From the NCBI RefSeq assembly GCF_001425055.1, contig NZ_LMDK01000012.1:628400-692399 (forward strand): a stretch of 64,000 bases of DNA, given 5' to 3'. The position numbers and the translations under genes were made by a program. Below, piece after piece: positions 28,571 through 38,305 of this stretch. Each line of letters starts with the position of its first letter. The stretch's first letter is position 1. The stretch comes from Pelomonas sp. Root1237 (GTDB lineage Bacteria; Pseudomonadota; Gammaproteobacteria; Burkholderiales; Burkholderiaceae_C). Below the pieces are notes generated by a model. It was not told the DNA's origin. It was given only the letters and a program-made list of their open reading frames with translations, and ran no database searches.

Positions 28571-29548
28571 TCACATGAACAAATGTTCGCCCGCATTCTC
28601 TCCGCCAAGAATGACGTAATTCACCTTGCGCAGGTCCGACAACTGCGTGCCGCCCGCATACGAGATCGAGCTCTGCAGGTCTTCCTGCATCTCGCGCAGC
28701 GTGTCGGCGAACTTGCCCTTGACGGGTTCCAGGATGCGCTTGCCCTCGACGTGGCGGTACTCGCCCTTGTTGAAGTCCGACGCCGAGCCGTAGTACTCCT
28801 TGTAGAGCTTGCCGTCGACCTCGACGGTCGTGCCTGGCGACTCTTCATGGCCGGCGAACAGCGAGCCGATCATGACCATGCTGGCGCCGAAGCGCACGCT
28901 CTTGGCGATGTCGCCATGGTGGCGGATGCCGCCGTCGGCCACGATGGGCTTGGTGGCTACGCGCGAGCACCATTTCAGCGCCGACAACTGCCAGCCGCCG
29001 GTGCCAAAACCCGTCTTCAGCCGCGTGATGCAGACCTTGCCCGGGCCGACGCCGACCTTGGTCGCGTCGGCACCCCAGTTCTCCAGGTCGATGACGCCTT
29101 CGGGCGTGCCAACATTGCCGGCGATGACGAAGGTCTCGGGCAGCTTTTGCTTGATGTGGCCGATCATGCGCTGCACGCTCTCGGCATGGCCGTGGGCGAT
29201 GTCGATGGTCAGGTAGTCGGCGCCGACGCCTTCAGCCGCCAGCTTGTCCACCAGTTCGAAGTCGGCCGGCTTCACGCCGACGCTCAGCGACACCAGCAGG
29301 CCCTTGTCCCGCATGTCCTTGGCATAGGCCAGGCTGTCGAGGTCGAAGCGGTGCATCACGTAGAAGTAGCCCTCGCGGGCCAGCAGCTCGGTGATGGGCT
29401 CGTCCACGACCGTCTTCATGTTGGCCGGCACGACCGGCAGCTTGAAGCGGTGTGGGCCGAACTGCACCGAGGTGTCGCAGTCCGAGCGGCTTTCAACGCG
29501 GCAGCGGCGCGGCAGCAGCAGGATGTTGTCGTAGTCGAAGATTTCCAT
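28571..29548 (-). CDS. guaC: GMP reductase
   Basis: The 325-residue enzyme reduces GMP to IMP with NADPH in purine salvage. The catalytic Cys is in [13 protein letters not shown], with [13 protein letters not shown] at the N-terminus, [19 protein letters not shown] in the phosphate site and the flap region EYYGSASDF. The short form without CBS domains distinguishes it from IMP dehydrogenase. It ends in [11 protein letters not shown]. The neighbouring NudK-DUF4406 protein also acts, by family, on nucleotides. Confidence 0.94.
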   Translation of the reverse strand: MEIFDYDNILLLPRRCRVESRSDCDTSVQFGPHRFKLPVVPANMKTVVDEPITELLAREGYFYVMHRFDLDSLAYAKDMRDKGLLVSLSVGVKPADFELVDKLAAEGVGADYLTIDIAHGHAESVQRMIGHIKQKLPETFVIAGNVGTPEGVIDLENWGADATKVGVGPGKVCITRLKTGFGTGGWQLSALKWCSRVATKPIVADGGIRHHGDIAKSVRFGASMVMIGSLFAGHEESPGTTVEVDGKLYKEYYGSASDFNKGEYRHVEGKRILEPVKGKFADTLREMQEDLQSSISYAGGTQLSDLRKVNYVILGGENAGEHLFM

Positions 29549-29650
29549 GATTCAAGTTCACAGTTGCGGCGCGCGTTTGGCAGTGCGCGACCTGGGCTGC
29601 GAGCGCTTGACTTGGCTCTGCCGGCTTTGCTGCCCGCTTTTGCAGCGGGC

Positions 29651-29683
29651 AAAAAAAACCGGACGCCAAAATTTGGGCCCGGT
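29651..29683 (-). terminator. Terminator downstream of the NudK-DUF4406 gene
   Basis: On the minus strand ACCGG and CCGGT bracket a loop containing a further CCAAA/TTTGG pairing and are followed by eight T. It lies 9 nt past the stop of the NudK-like gene and upstream of guaC. Confidence 0.75.
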
Positions 29684-29691
29684 GATTGATT

Positions 29692-30681
29692 CTACGCGGG
29701 CCTGGTTGGTATTGAAGCGAGGCCGTAGTGCACGGGCATTGCGCAGGCCAAAGCGGCCTTGATCATGGCGTCGGCGCCGGCCGAATCACCGCCGATGCGC
29801 AGCAGCAGGTCACATCGCTCCAGCAGGGCCTGGGCGTTGGGGTGGAAGTAGCGGTCCCAGACCGCATCGCCGCGCCGGCCGCCAGCGGCCGCGATGAGCG
29901 GCAGGGCGACCCACTCGCCGAGCACCGGCACGTGGCCCAGGGCTGCGACTTGCAGGGCGGCATCCTGCATGGCCTGCACGTTGGCGGCGATCGCGTCCTC
30001 CCGGTCGCCCGTGCCGCTTCGATACGGCCCGGCGATGAAGACCAGCAACGGGCCCTTGCGGGGCGGCGGCCCGAAGACGTGGCGCTCGGCCCAGCGCAGC
30101 AGCATGATCGTTTTCGCATCGACGATCTCGCCGGCCTCGACCTGGCGCATGGCTGCGTCGAAGTCCAGCTCGAAGCGCGCGATGTCCTCGCCCTCCTCAA
30201 CGAGGCCGCCACCCGCGCCAACCAAGTCGCCATCCTCGTACTCGGCCGCAAAGAAATGCAGCTTCTCGGTCACCGAGCCGGGGCTCATATAGGCCTCGAA
30301 CAGCGGCTGCACCTCGCGCAGCTTCACGCCGGCTTCCTGCTCGGCCTCGGCGCGGACGCAGCTGAGCGGATCGGCCTCGTCCAGCAGCCCGGCCACGGCT
30401 TCGACCATCAACTGCTGCCAGCCATTGACGAACGCCGGGTAGCGGAACTGCCGTGTCAGCAGCACACGGCGGCGCGTGCGCTGGTAGAGCAGGATGGTGG
30501 CGCCATTGCCGCGGTCATAGGTCTCGCGGTCCTGGGTCTGCCACTGGCCATCGCTGCGCAGGAAGTCGAAGCGGGTGGTCTTCAGCGTGTACCAGTTGTT
30601 GGACAGCAGCCTCTCCTGCTGGACGCGCACGCGTTCGGACAGGGGCAGGTCGGCAATGCGCGAATCGGTCTTGGTTTGCAT
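29692..30681 (-). CDS. NudK-like NUDIX hydrolase fused to a DUF4406/deoxyribosyltransferase-like domain
   Basis: The 329-residue two-domain protein has an N-terminal half resembling NudK (GDP-mannose pyrophosphatase; QFRYPAFVNGW, NUDIX helix region LSCVRAEAEQEAGVKL). The C-terminal half (from about residue 212, VFIAGPYRSGTGDREDAIAA) resembles DUF4406 and nucleoside 2-deoxyribosyltransferase-like folds. The NUDIX box has Ala where REUxEE usually has Arg. A good ribosome site (AGGAAAC) precedes the ATG. It is divergent from a DeoR-type regulator that probably controls it. A role in cleaning up or salvaging sugar nucleotides is inferred. Confidence 0.82.
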   Translation of the reverse strand: MQTKTDSRIADLPLSERVRVQQERLLSNNWYTLKTTRFDFLRSDGQWQTQDRETYDRGNGATILLYQRTRRRVLLTRQFRYPAFVNGWQQLMVEAVAGLLDEADPLSCVRAEAEQEAGVKLREVQPLFEAYMSPGSVTEKLHFFAAEYEDGDLVGAGGGLVEEGEDIARFELDFDAAMRQVEAGEIVDAKTIMLLRWAERHVFGPPPRKGPLLVFIAGPYRSGTGDREDAIAANVQAMQDAALQVAALGHVPVLGEWVALPLIAAAGGRRGDAVWDRYFHPNAQALLERCDLLLRIGGDSAGADAMIKAALACAMPVHYGLASIPTRPA

Positions 30682-30685
30682 GTTG

Positions 30686-30738
30686 TTTCCTGAATTTAAG
30701 GAAAATCATGCAAAATAACGCAAAACCATGCAATCCCA
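30686..30738. promoter_or_regulatory. Putative DeoR operator region between the NudK-like gene and deoR
   Basis: Two patterns are present. The first is a near-perfect palindrome TTTCCT-N7-AGGAAA (30686-30704). The second is three contiguous 10-bp direct repeats: TGCAAAATAA (30709-30718), CGCAAAACCA (30719-30728) and TGCAATCCCA (30729-30738). One-turn phasing of three identical cores fits binding of an oligomeric repressor, plausibly the adjacent DeoR-family protein. Confidence 0.6.
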
Positions 30739-30741
30739 CAG

Positions 30742-31503
30742 ATGCTGACCGAACAACGCCACTTGGCCATCCTGGAAGAACTTCATTCCACGGGCCGCGT
30801 GCTGGCCCGCGAACTGGCCGAGCGCCTGCAGGTGTCGGAGGACACCATCCGGCGCGACCTGCGCGAGCTGTCCACGCGGGGCGCGCTGCAGCGTGTGCAT
30901 GGCGGCGCGCTGCCGGTGTCACCGGCCCTGGCCAACCTGGCGCGACGCAGCGCCATTGCCGTCGACGAGAAGCAGGCGCTGGGCCGCCATGCGGCGTCTC
31001 TCATCGCCGATGGCCAGCTTGTCTTCGTCGACGGCGGCACGAGCACGCTGGCCATGGTCCAGCAGCTGCCGGCCACGCTGCGCGCCACGGTCGCCACACA
31101 CAGCCCCGTCATCGCCGCGGCGCTGATCGAGCACCCCACTGTCGAAGTGCTGATGCTGGGTGGGCGCCTGTTCAAGCACTCCGGCGTGGCCGTCGGCGCG
31201 GGTGTAGCACAGGCCATCCAGGCGCTGCGGGCGGACTGCTATTTCCTCGGCGTAACCGGTGTGGAGGCCGGCTTCGGTCTGTCCACCGGCGACGCCGAGG
31301 AGGCCCAGGTCAAGGCGCTGCTGATGGCGAGCGCTGCGGAAACGGTGCTGATGGCCAGCAGCGACAAGCTCGGCAAGGTCTCGCCCTACCGCGTCGCGCC
31401 GCTGTCGGCCTTGTCGACGCTGATCGTCACGCCTCAGGCCGGGCCGGCCGCGCTGCAGGCGCTGCGCCTGCCGGGCCTGGAGATCCTGGTCAGTGGTGGT
31501 TGA
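30742..31503 (+). CDS. DeoR/GlpR-family transcriptional regulator
   Basis: The 253-residue protein has an N-terminal DeoR helix-turn-helix (ARELAERLQVSEDTIRRDL, then RVHGGAL) and a C-terminal effector domain (GHRD-like ADCYFLGVTGVEAGFGLST; VLMASSDKLGK). The effectors of this family are usually sugar phosphates. It is divergent from the NudK-DUF4406 gene, with phased direct repeats between them. No clear Shine-Dalgarno precedes the ATG. The end overlaps the convergent DUF3422 gene by 14 nt. Confidence 0.92.
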   Translation: MLTEQRHLAILEELHSTGRVLARELAERLQVSEDTIRRDLRELSTRGALQRVHGGALPVSPALANLARRSAIAVDEKQALGRHAASLIADGQLVFVDGGTSTLAMVQQLPATLRATVATHSPVIAAALIEHPTVEVLMLGGRLFKHSGVAVGAGVAQAIQALRADCYFLGVTGVEAGFGLSTGDAEEAQVKALLMASAAETVLMASSDKLGKVSPYRVAPLSALSTLIVTPQAGPAALQALRLPGLEILVSGG

Positions 31504-32803
31504 AGATCTTGCGGTGGATGCGCCTTGTCGTCTGCCAGACGGCCAGCAGCACGAAGGGAATGGCCGCCCCCGCCGCCAGCTCGGGCTGTACTGGCAGCCA
31601 GCCCTCGGCCTTCAGCGCCTTGAAGAAGTACAGCAGCAGGCTGACGACGTAATAGGTAATGGCCGCGAGCGACAGCCCCTCGACGGTGGCCTGCATGCGC
31701 AGCTGCGTGCGCTGGCCTTCGCCGAGCTGGGCCAGCAGCTGCTGGTTCTGCGCCTCGGTGGCGATGTCGACCCGCGTGCGCAGCAGGGCGCTTGCGCGTG
31801 AGATGCGTTGTGACAGGCCGGCCAGCCGCTGCGCCGTCGCATTGACCGTCGCGATGGCCGGTGAGAGCCGGCGCTGCATGAACTCGCCCAGCGACTGCCT
31901 GCCGGCCACCTTGCCCTCGTGCAACTCGGCCAGACGCTGCTCGACGATGGCCTGGTAGGCCTGGGTGGCGGCAAAGCGGTACTGGTGCGAGGCGGTGGCG
32001 TGCTCGATGCGCGCTGCCGTCGAGATCAGGTCGTCCAGCAGTTCGGCCTCCGACGCGCCGCGCTTCTCCAGCCGCGCGGTGATGCTGGCCAGCGTGGCCT
32101 CCACCTCGGCCAGCGTCGAGCCGAGCGACTTGGCGGCGGGCAGGCCGCGCAGGGCCATCAGGCGGTAGGTCTCCAGCTCCAACAGGCGCTGGCAGATGCG
32201 GCCGGCGCGGGTCTCGGGCGTGCCGGGCTCAGCCAGCACGACGATGTGCTCGAAGCCGGTCGCGCGCAGGCAGAAGTCGGTGACAACCAGGGAATGGCCG
32301 CCGCCCATCGTCGACGCGACCGTTGCATGCGCGCCGAACCAGGCCTGGGCCTCGGTCAAGGCGCTGGGCGCGAAAGTCAGCTGCCGCTCGATCATGACGA
32401 GCTTGATGGCCGCAAAGGTGCGCCCCGGGATGCGCCCCAGCCAATCCGGTGCGACGCGCAGCGCCAGCGCATCCAGCGTCTGCGCGCTGGCCTCGGCGTC
32501 GGCGGGCAGGGGCTGCACGACCGAGTAGCGCGTGAACTCGGCATGGCGCTCCCACTTCAGCGAGAACTCGCCGCAGCGCAGGCGCAGAAAGTTTGCGTTC
32601 AGCGCCTCCTCGGCCAGTTCGTGCTGGCCGGGCAGCTGGCGCAGGTGGGCATGCTCCTGCGCCCGGCTGATGCCGTCGTTGAGCACGGCGATGTGGACGA
32701 TGACGGCCGGCAGGCGGATGCGCGCCGGCGGCCGGGCATGCACCTCGTTGTGTAAGGCCAGGCGCAGGGCGTCGTCGGGTGGGAGCAGGCTGTCTTCGTG
32801 CAT
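31490..32803 (-). CDS. DUF3422 family membrane-anchored protein
   Basis: The 437-residue protein has the DUF3422 N-terminus (LHNEVHARPPARIRLPAVIVH), a central GGGHSLVVTDFCLRATGF, and a long helical region. Two hydrophobic segments close to the C-terminus (about 376-392 and 408-425) are followed by a basic tail. The family is widespread in proteobacteria and has no assigned function. The N-terminal domain probably lies in the cytoplasm. It overlaps deoR convergently by 14 nt and is divergent from fabH. Confidence 0.88.
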   Translation of the reverse strand: MHEDSLLPPDDALRLALHNEVHARPPARIRLPAVIVHIAVLNDGISRAQEHAHLRQLPGQHELAEEALNANFLRLRCGEFSLKWERHAEFTRYSVVQPLPADAEASAQTLDALALRVAPDWLGRIPGRTFAAIKLVMIERQLTFAPSALTEAQAWFGAHATVASTMGGGHSLVVTDFCLRATGFEHIVVLAEPGTPETRAGRICQRLLELETYRLMALRGLPAAKSLGSTLAEVEATLASITARLEKRGASEAELLDDLISTAARIEHATASHQYRFAATQAYQAIVEQRLAELHEGKVAGRQSLGEFMQRRLSPAIATVNATAQRLAGLSQRISRASALLRTRVDIATEAQNQQLLAQLGEGQRTQLRMQATVEGLSLAAITYYVVSLLLYFFKALKAEGWLPVQPELAAGAAIPFVLLAVWQTTRRIHRKIFNHH

Positions 32804-32904
32804 GTTTTGTCCAGGGCCCCAGGCTAGTGCCTAGAGAAGGCAGCAAACCGGATCGATAAGATTTCAGCCTTCGTACATCAGCAGCGGCGGCTTCCGTCTT
32901 CAAT

Positions 32905-34034
<1,130 letters not shown>

Positions 34035-34038
<4 letters not shown>

Positions 34039-34772
34039 AAACGCAGCGAGAGGCCGATCGTCCACGCCCAGTCGGGCGTGTTGTGGTTCAGGCCGCGGAA
34101 GACGGCCGTGTCGAGCTGAGCGTCGCTTGTGAGCTGCCAGGCCAGCCCCGTGCCGGCCGTGACGACATTGCCGCCATTGCGGGCCGACGCGATCTGCTGG
34201 CCGGCGATCTCGGCAAAGCCGTGCAGCTTCTCGCCCAGCGGGATACCCAGGCTCGCCGACAGCAGGGCACCCGTGTAGCGCTGGTCGTTGTCGTTGCGAT
34301 CGATGAAGACGCCAGCCATCGTGCCGAGCGAGTAGCCGGCCGGCAGCTCCCACTGGGCCAGAAAGTTCAGGCCGGGCCGCAAGCCATGGCCTTTGAACGG
34401 CCCGCTGCCTGTCGGTGTCTGCACTTCGAACAGCCAGCCCAGGCCAGGCTTGGCCTCGTCGCCGTCCTGCATCTGCCATTTGAAGCCGACTGCCAGATCT
34501 CCTCGGCCGCTGGCGCTCGGGTTGCGCTGGCGCAGCGCGCCGTCGGTCTCCAGCCGCAACTCCAGGTCATGGTCGACGCCCAGGCGCAGCAGCGTCGGCG
34601 TCGATCGCAGCCGTGTCGCGGCGTCGCGCTGCCAGGCGCCGCTGGTCTCGACCTGGAAGCGGCCTGCGGCCATCACATCGGGGCCGTTGGTGAAGTCGGG
34701 CCGGTCGGGGGAGATCGCGTCGTCGGCGTGTGCCGCGGCGCAAACGGCCAGGAGCAGCAGGGCAAGTCTCAT
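34035..34772 (-). CDS. Predicted outer-membrane beta-barrel protein
   Basis: The 245-residue protein has a signal peptide (MRLALLLLAVCAAAHA) and the N-terminal motif SPDRPDFTNGPDVMAAGRFQVE, seen in the transporter-annotated outer-membrane family related to Phenol_MetA_deg. Alternating strands end in LSLRF with a terminal Phe typical of barrels. Substrate unknown. The ATG at 34772 is preferred to a GTG three codons upstream. It ends in a CTAA overlap with fabH and is divergent from sbcB. Confidence 0.78.
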
Positions 34773-34808
34773 GCGAGCCACTCTATCGGCTGAGCTATCG
34801 TGGCGGCC

Positions 34809-36242
34809 ATGTCTTCCCTTTCATTTTTCTGGCACGACTACGAGACCTTCGGCCGCGTGCCACGCCGGGACCGCCCGGCCCAGTTCGCCGGCCTGCGCAC
34901 CGATGCGGAGCTCAACGAGATCGGCGAGCCGCTGATGCTGTACTGCCAGCCGGCCCCGGACTACTTGCCCGACCCCGAGTCCTGCCTGCTGACCGGCATC
35001 CTGCCCCAGCACTGCCTGCAGCAGGGTGTGCCCGAGCATGAGTTCGCCGCCGCCATCGAGACGGTGCTGGCCACGCCCAACACCATTGGCGTGGGCTACA
35101 ACAGCATCCGCTTCGATGACGAGGTGACGCGTCATCTGTTCTGGCGCAACCTTATCGACCCCTATGGCCGCGAATGGCAGAACGGCTGCGGCCGCTGGGA
35201 CCTGCTGGACGTGGTGCGCTGTGCCTATGCGCTCCGGCCCGAAGGCTTCGAGTGGCCCAAGCATGAGGACGGCCGCCCCAGCTTCAAGCTCGAGCACCTG
35301 ACCATCGCCAACGGCGTCGCGCACGAGGCGGCGCATGATGCACTGTCCGACGTGCGCGCCACCGTGGCGTTGGCGCGCAAGCTGCGCCAGGCCCAGCCCA
35401 AGCTATGGGACTTCTGCGTCAAGTTGCGCAGCAAGCAGGCGGTGTGGGACGAGATCGGCATCGGCAAGCCCTTCCTGCACATCTCCGGCATGTACGGCCC
35501 CGAGCGCGGCTGCATCGCCGTGGTCTGGCCGCTGGCGCCGCACCCGACCAACAAGAACGAGCTGATCGTCTGGGACTGCTCGGTGGACCCGGGCGAGCTG
35601 CTGACGCTGAACGCCGAAGCCATCCGCGCGCGCATGTTCATCAAGCAGGAGCTGCTGCCCGAGGGCGTCACGCGGCTGCCCATCAAGACCATCCACGTCA
35701 ACAAAAGCCCCATCGTCATCAGCAACCTGAAGACGCTCAGCCCGGCGATGGCCGAGCGCTGGAACCACGACGTCGAGGTTCAGCTCGCCAGCGCCCGGTT
35801 GCTGGCCGAGAAGGGCCGGCTGCTGGACGGCCTGTGGGCCGACGTCTTCCAGCGTGAGCCCTTCGCGCCGGCCGATGTGGACGAAGACCTCTACGGCGGC
35901 TTCATCGGCAACGAGGACCGCCGGGCGTTGAACAAGGTGCGCACGATGGCGCCCGCGCAGCTCGCCGAGCGCGCGGCGCAAGGCAAGCTGGCCTTCCAGG
36001 ACGGGCGGCTGGATGAGCTTGTCTTCCGCTGGCGTGCGCGCAACTTCCCGTCCAGCCTGTCGGCAGAAGAGGCGGAGCGCTGGCAGGGCCACCTGGCTGC
36101 GCGGCTGCATGAGGGCGAGGGCGGCGCGCAGACGCTGGCGGCCTTCATGGAGCGTATCGATGTTCTCGGTGAAACAGCCGACGAGCGAGGTGAGCAGATC
36201 CTGTCGGCCTTGTACGACTACGCGGAGCAGATCGCCCCCTGA
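34809..36242 (+). CDS. sbcB: Exodeoxyribonuclease I
   Basis: The 477-residue DnaQ-fold 3'-5' exonuclease digests single-stranded DNA in recombination and mismatch repair. ExoI motif HDYETFG (Asp, Glu), ExoII around VGYNSIRFDDEVTRHLFWR and ExoIII HDALSDVRATVALA supply the metal ligands. The SH3-like and C-terminal helical regions give the normal length. ATG 34809 is used; a GTG three codons upstream is in frame. No obvious partner gene is adjacent. Confidence 0.94.
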   Translation: MSSLSFFWHDYETFGRVPRRDRPAQFAGLRTDAELNEIGEPLMLYCQPAPDYLPDPESCLLTGILPQHCLQQGVPEHEFAAAIETVLATPNTIGVGYNSIRFDDEVTRHLFWRNLIDPYGREWQNGCGRWDLLDVVRCAYALRPEGFEWPKHEDGRPSFKLEHLTIANGVAHEAAHDALSDVRATVALARKLRQAQPKLWDFCVKLRSKQAVWDEIGIGKPFLHISGMYGPERGCIAVVWPLAPHPTNKNELIVWDCSVDPGELLTLNAEAIRARMFIKQELLPEGVTRLPIKTIHVNKSPIVISNLKTLSPAMAERWNHDVEVQLASARLLAEKGRLLDGLWADVFQREPFAPADVDEDLYGGFIGNEDRRALNKVRTMAPAQLAERAAQGKLAFQDGRLDELVFRWRARNFPSSLSAEEAERWQGHLAARLHEGEGGAQTLAAFMERIDVLGETADERGEQILSALYDYAEQIAP

Positions 36243-36325
36243 GGCGGCGTCTCCTCAGTCTTGGTGAAGCGGTGAGGGCCGCCTCGGAGGCACCATGCGT
36301 GGACTTCCCGTGAGGAGAGTTCCCC

Positions 36326-38305
36326 ATGACGGTTGCATCCACCTCCGAGCAGCAGACAGCCACGGCCGCATCCATTTCGGACGCCAGCCAGGGCCGCCCG
36401 CCGATGGACAAGATCGTCGTGGCCATCCACGGCATTGGCAGCCAGCTGCGCAGCGACACGATACGGTCGGTGGCGCGGCGCTTTGGCGACAGGGCTTCGC
36501 CGCCACTGCCGGTCATGCCGCTGGGTTACTTCAACCTTGGCTCGGCGGCGGCAGTGCGCATCAGCCGCCTGGACGCCAAGCCTGCAGACGCCTTGTCGCG
36601 CATCGGCTTCGCCGAGATCTACTGGGCCGACATTCCGGGGCAGGTCGTCAAGGCCAATGACACGCTGGAGGAGACCAAGGCCTGGGGACACACGGTGGTC
36701 AGCCGCGCCGAGTCGCAGTACCGCAGGGAGGTGCCCAACGGCAATCTGAAGGCCGAGGACTTCCAGCTCGGTACCGGCGTCGTCGACGAAATCGTCGAGA
36801 CCGTGGGTGTGCTGGAGAGCCTGCTGGCGGTGCTCGCCCGCATGGGCATCTTCAAGTTCGAACTGGCGCCGCTGCTGCGTGACTACGTCGGCGACGTCCA
36901 GCTCGTCACCGACTTCCCCTACTACCGCGACAAGATCCTGCACCGCTTCCACAGCGCGCTCGCGCAGGTCGTGGCGACATTCCAGGAGGCCTGCCCGGGG
37001 GGCCATCCGGAGATCTACATCGTGGCGCACAGCGAGGGCACGGTCATCAGCTTCCTCGGCCTGCTCGAAGCGCTGTCGGGCCGCCCCATCGTCGACCCGG
37101 ACAACCGATCCAGTGCGCCGGTTGACGACGGCTGGATCCGTTATGTGCGCGGCTATATGACGATAGGCTCGCCGATCGACAAGCACATCGTGCTGTGGCC
37201 GGCGCTCTGGCAGGGCCTCAAGCTGAAATCCAGCTGCTCCGGCCAGCAGGTGCTCTTTGGCGACAGCGAGGCGCCGCGGCTGACGCTGGCCCAGCAGATC
37301 AAGTGGCGCAACTACTACGACTTCGGGGACCCCATCGGGTTCAAGCTCGATTCCGCCATGGGCTTCCTGAAGGACAGCGGCTGCGAGGCCTTCGAGTTCG
37401 GCAGCAAGCATGACCATGGCTTCAGCCGCTACTGGTTGCCCGGCAAGGCACACAACGACTACTGGAACGACGCTGAGGTGTTCGGCCATTTCATCGACGA
37501 CGTGGTGCTGCCGGACCCGACAGTCCAGCCGAAAGTTCCGGCCAGCAACGGGCTTGTCGACCGGGTGAGCCTGGCCATCCCCTATGTGGCGAGCCTGCTC
37601 TTGCACGTGGCCGCGGTCTTCCTGCTCTACAAGGGCGTCACGCCGACGGGCGCGACCTTCGATCGGCTGCCGCTGCAGATCCTGTTGATGAGCGGCCTGA
37701 TGATGGGCATCACCGCCGCCGCCCGGCTGCCGCGGCTGGTGCATACCGGTGGCCTGCGCTGGCATCTCGCGGCCACGCTCGTCTTCCTGATTGGCGCCTG
37801 GCCGTTTTACCTGTGGCTGCCGGACGGGCCGGCTGACTTCCTCGGCAGTCCGTTCACGAGCAGCGCCGCTCCCGCCCACGTGGCGGAACTCGCCGGCCGG
37901 CTCGCTCCGATCGCCGCTGCCGCGCTGATTGCCCTCAGCGGCTGGCTGCTGCCGCGCAAGCCCAACTGGGGGCGACGCTGCCTGGTCGGCGTCGGCACCC
38001 TCGTCATCGCCTTCATCGTGCTGTCGCGGCTGCTGGGCGCCGACGGCCCGACGGCGCCACCGCCACCCGCCGCCTGGCCCGTGCTGCTCGCCGGCGCTGC
38101 CTTCCTCTATCTGTGGTGGCTGGCCATCCTGATCTTCGACCTCAGCTTCATCTGGCATCGCTACATCCGCCGCTCGGTGGCGGTCGACACCATGCGGCAG
38201 TGGAAGCGCGGCCACGACGCGCGGCCAAATGCGCAGATGGGCCTGGGCGCGCCGGCCGCGCCCACTTCGCCGGCAGCCACGCCGCCGGCCAAGACGGCCG
38301 GCTAG
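36326..38305 (+). CDS. Membrane-bound alpha/beta-hydrolase-like protein of unknown function
   Basis: The 659-residue protein has a soluble N-terminal part of about 420 residues that begins KIVVAIHGIGSQLRS. It contains the nucleophile-elbow-like VAHSEGTVISFLG, in which Ser is the candidate nucleophile, and KAHNDYWNDAEVF farther on, with a possible catalytic His. The C-terminal 240 residues hold about six or seven hydrophobic segments and a Pro/Ala-rich tail. AGGAGAG precedes the ATG. It appears to be a lipase- or esterase-like domain anchored to the inner membrane; the substrate is unknown. It shares CTAG with the convergent amidohydrolase stop. Confidence 0.72.
   Translation: MTVASTSEQQTATAASISDASQGRPPMDKIVVAIHGIGSQLRSDTIRSVARRFGDRASPPLPVMPLGYFNLGSAAAVRISRLDAKPADALSRIGFAEIYWADIPGQVVKANDTLEETKAWGHTVVSRAESQYRREVPNGNLKAEDFQLGTGVVDEIVETVGVLESLLAVLARMGIFKFELAPLLRDYVGDVQLVTDFPYYRDKILHRFHSALAQVVATFQEACPGGHPEIYIVAHSEGTVISFLGLLEALSGRPIVDPDNRSSAPVDDGWIRYVRGYMTIGSPIDKHIVLWPALWQGLKLKSSCSGQQVLFGDSEAPRLTLAQQIKWRNYYDFGDPIGFKLDSAMGFLKDSGCEAFEFGSKHDHGFSRYWLPGKAHNDYWNDAEVFGHFIDDVVLPDPTVQPKVPASNGLVDRVSLAIPYVASLLLHVAAVFLLYKGVTPTGATFDRLPLQILLMSGLMMGITAAARLPRLVHTGGLRWHLAATLVFLIGAWPFYLWLPDGPADFLGSPFTSSAAPAHVAELAGRLAPIAAAALIALSGWLLPRKPNWGRRCLVGVGTLVIAFIVLSRLLGADGPTAPPPPAAWPVLLAGAAFLYLWWLAILIFDLSFIWHRYIRRSVAVDTMRQWKRGHDARPNAQMGLGAPAAPTSPAATPPAKTAG

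Noticed and set aside
28571-29691. Purine riboswitch upstream of guaC
   Set aside because: The 143-nt upstream region shows a terminator for the preceding gene and another inverted repeat, but no conserved purine-aptamer core.
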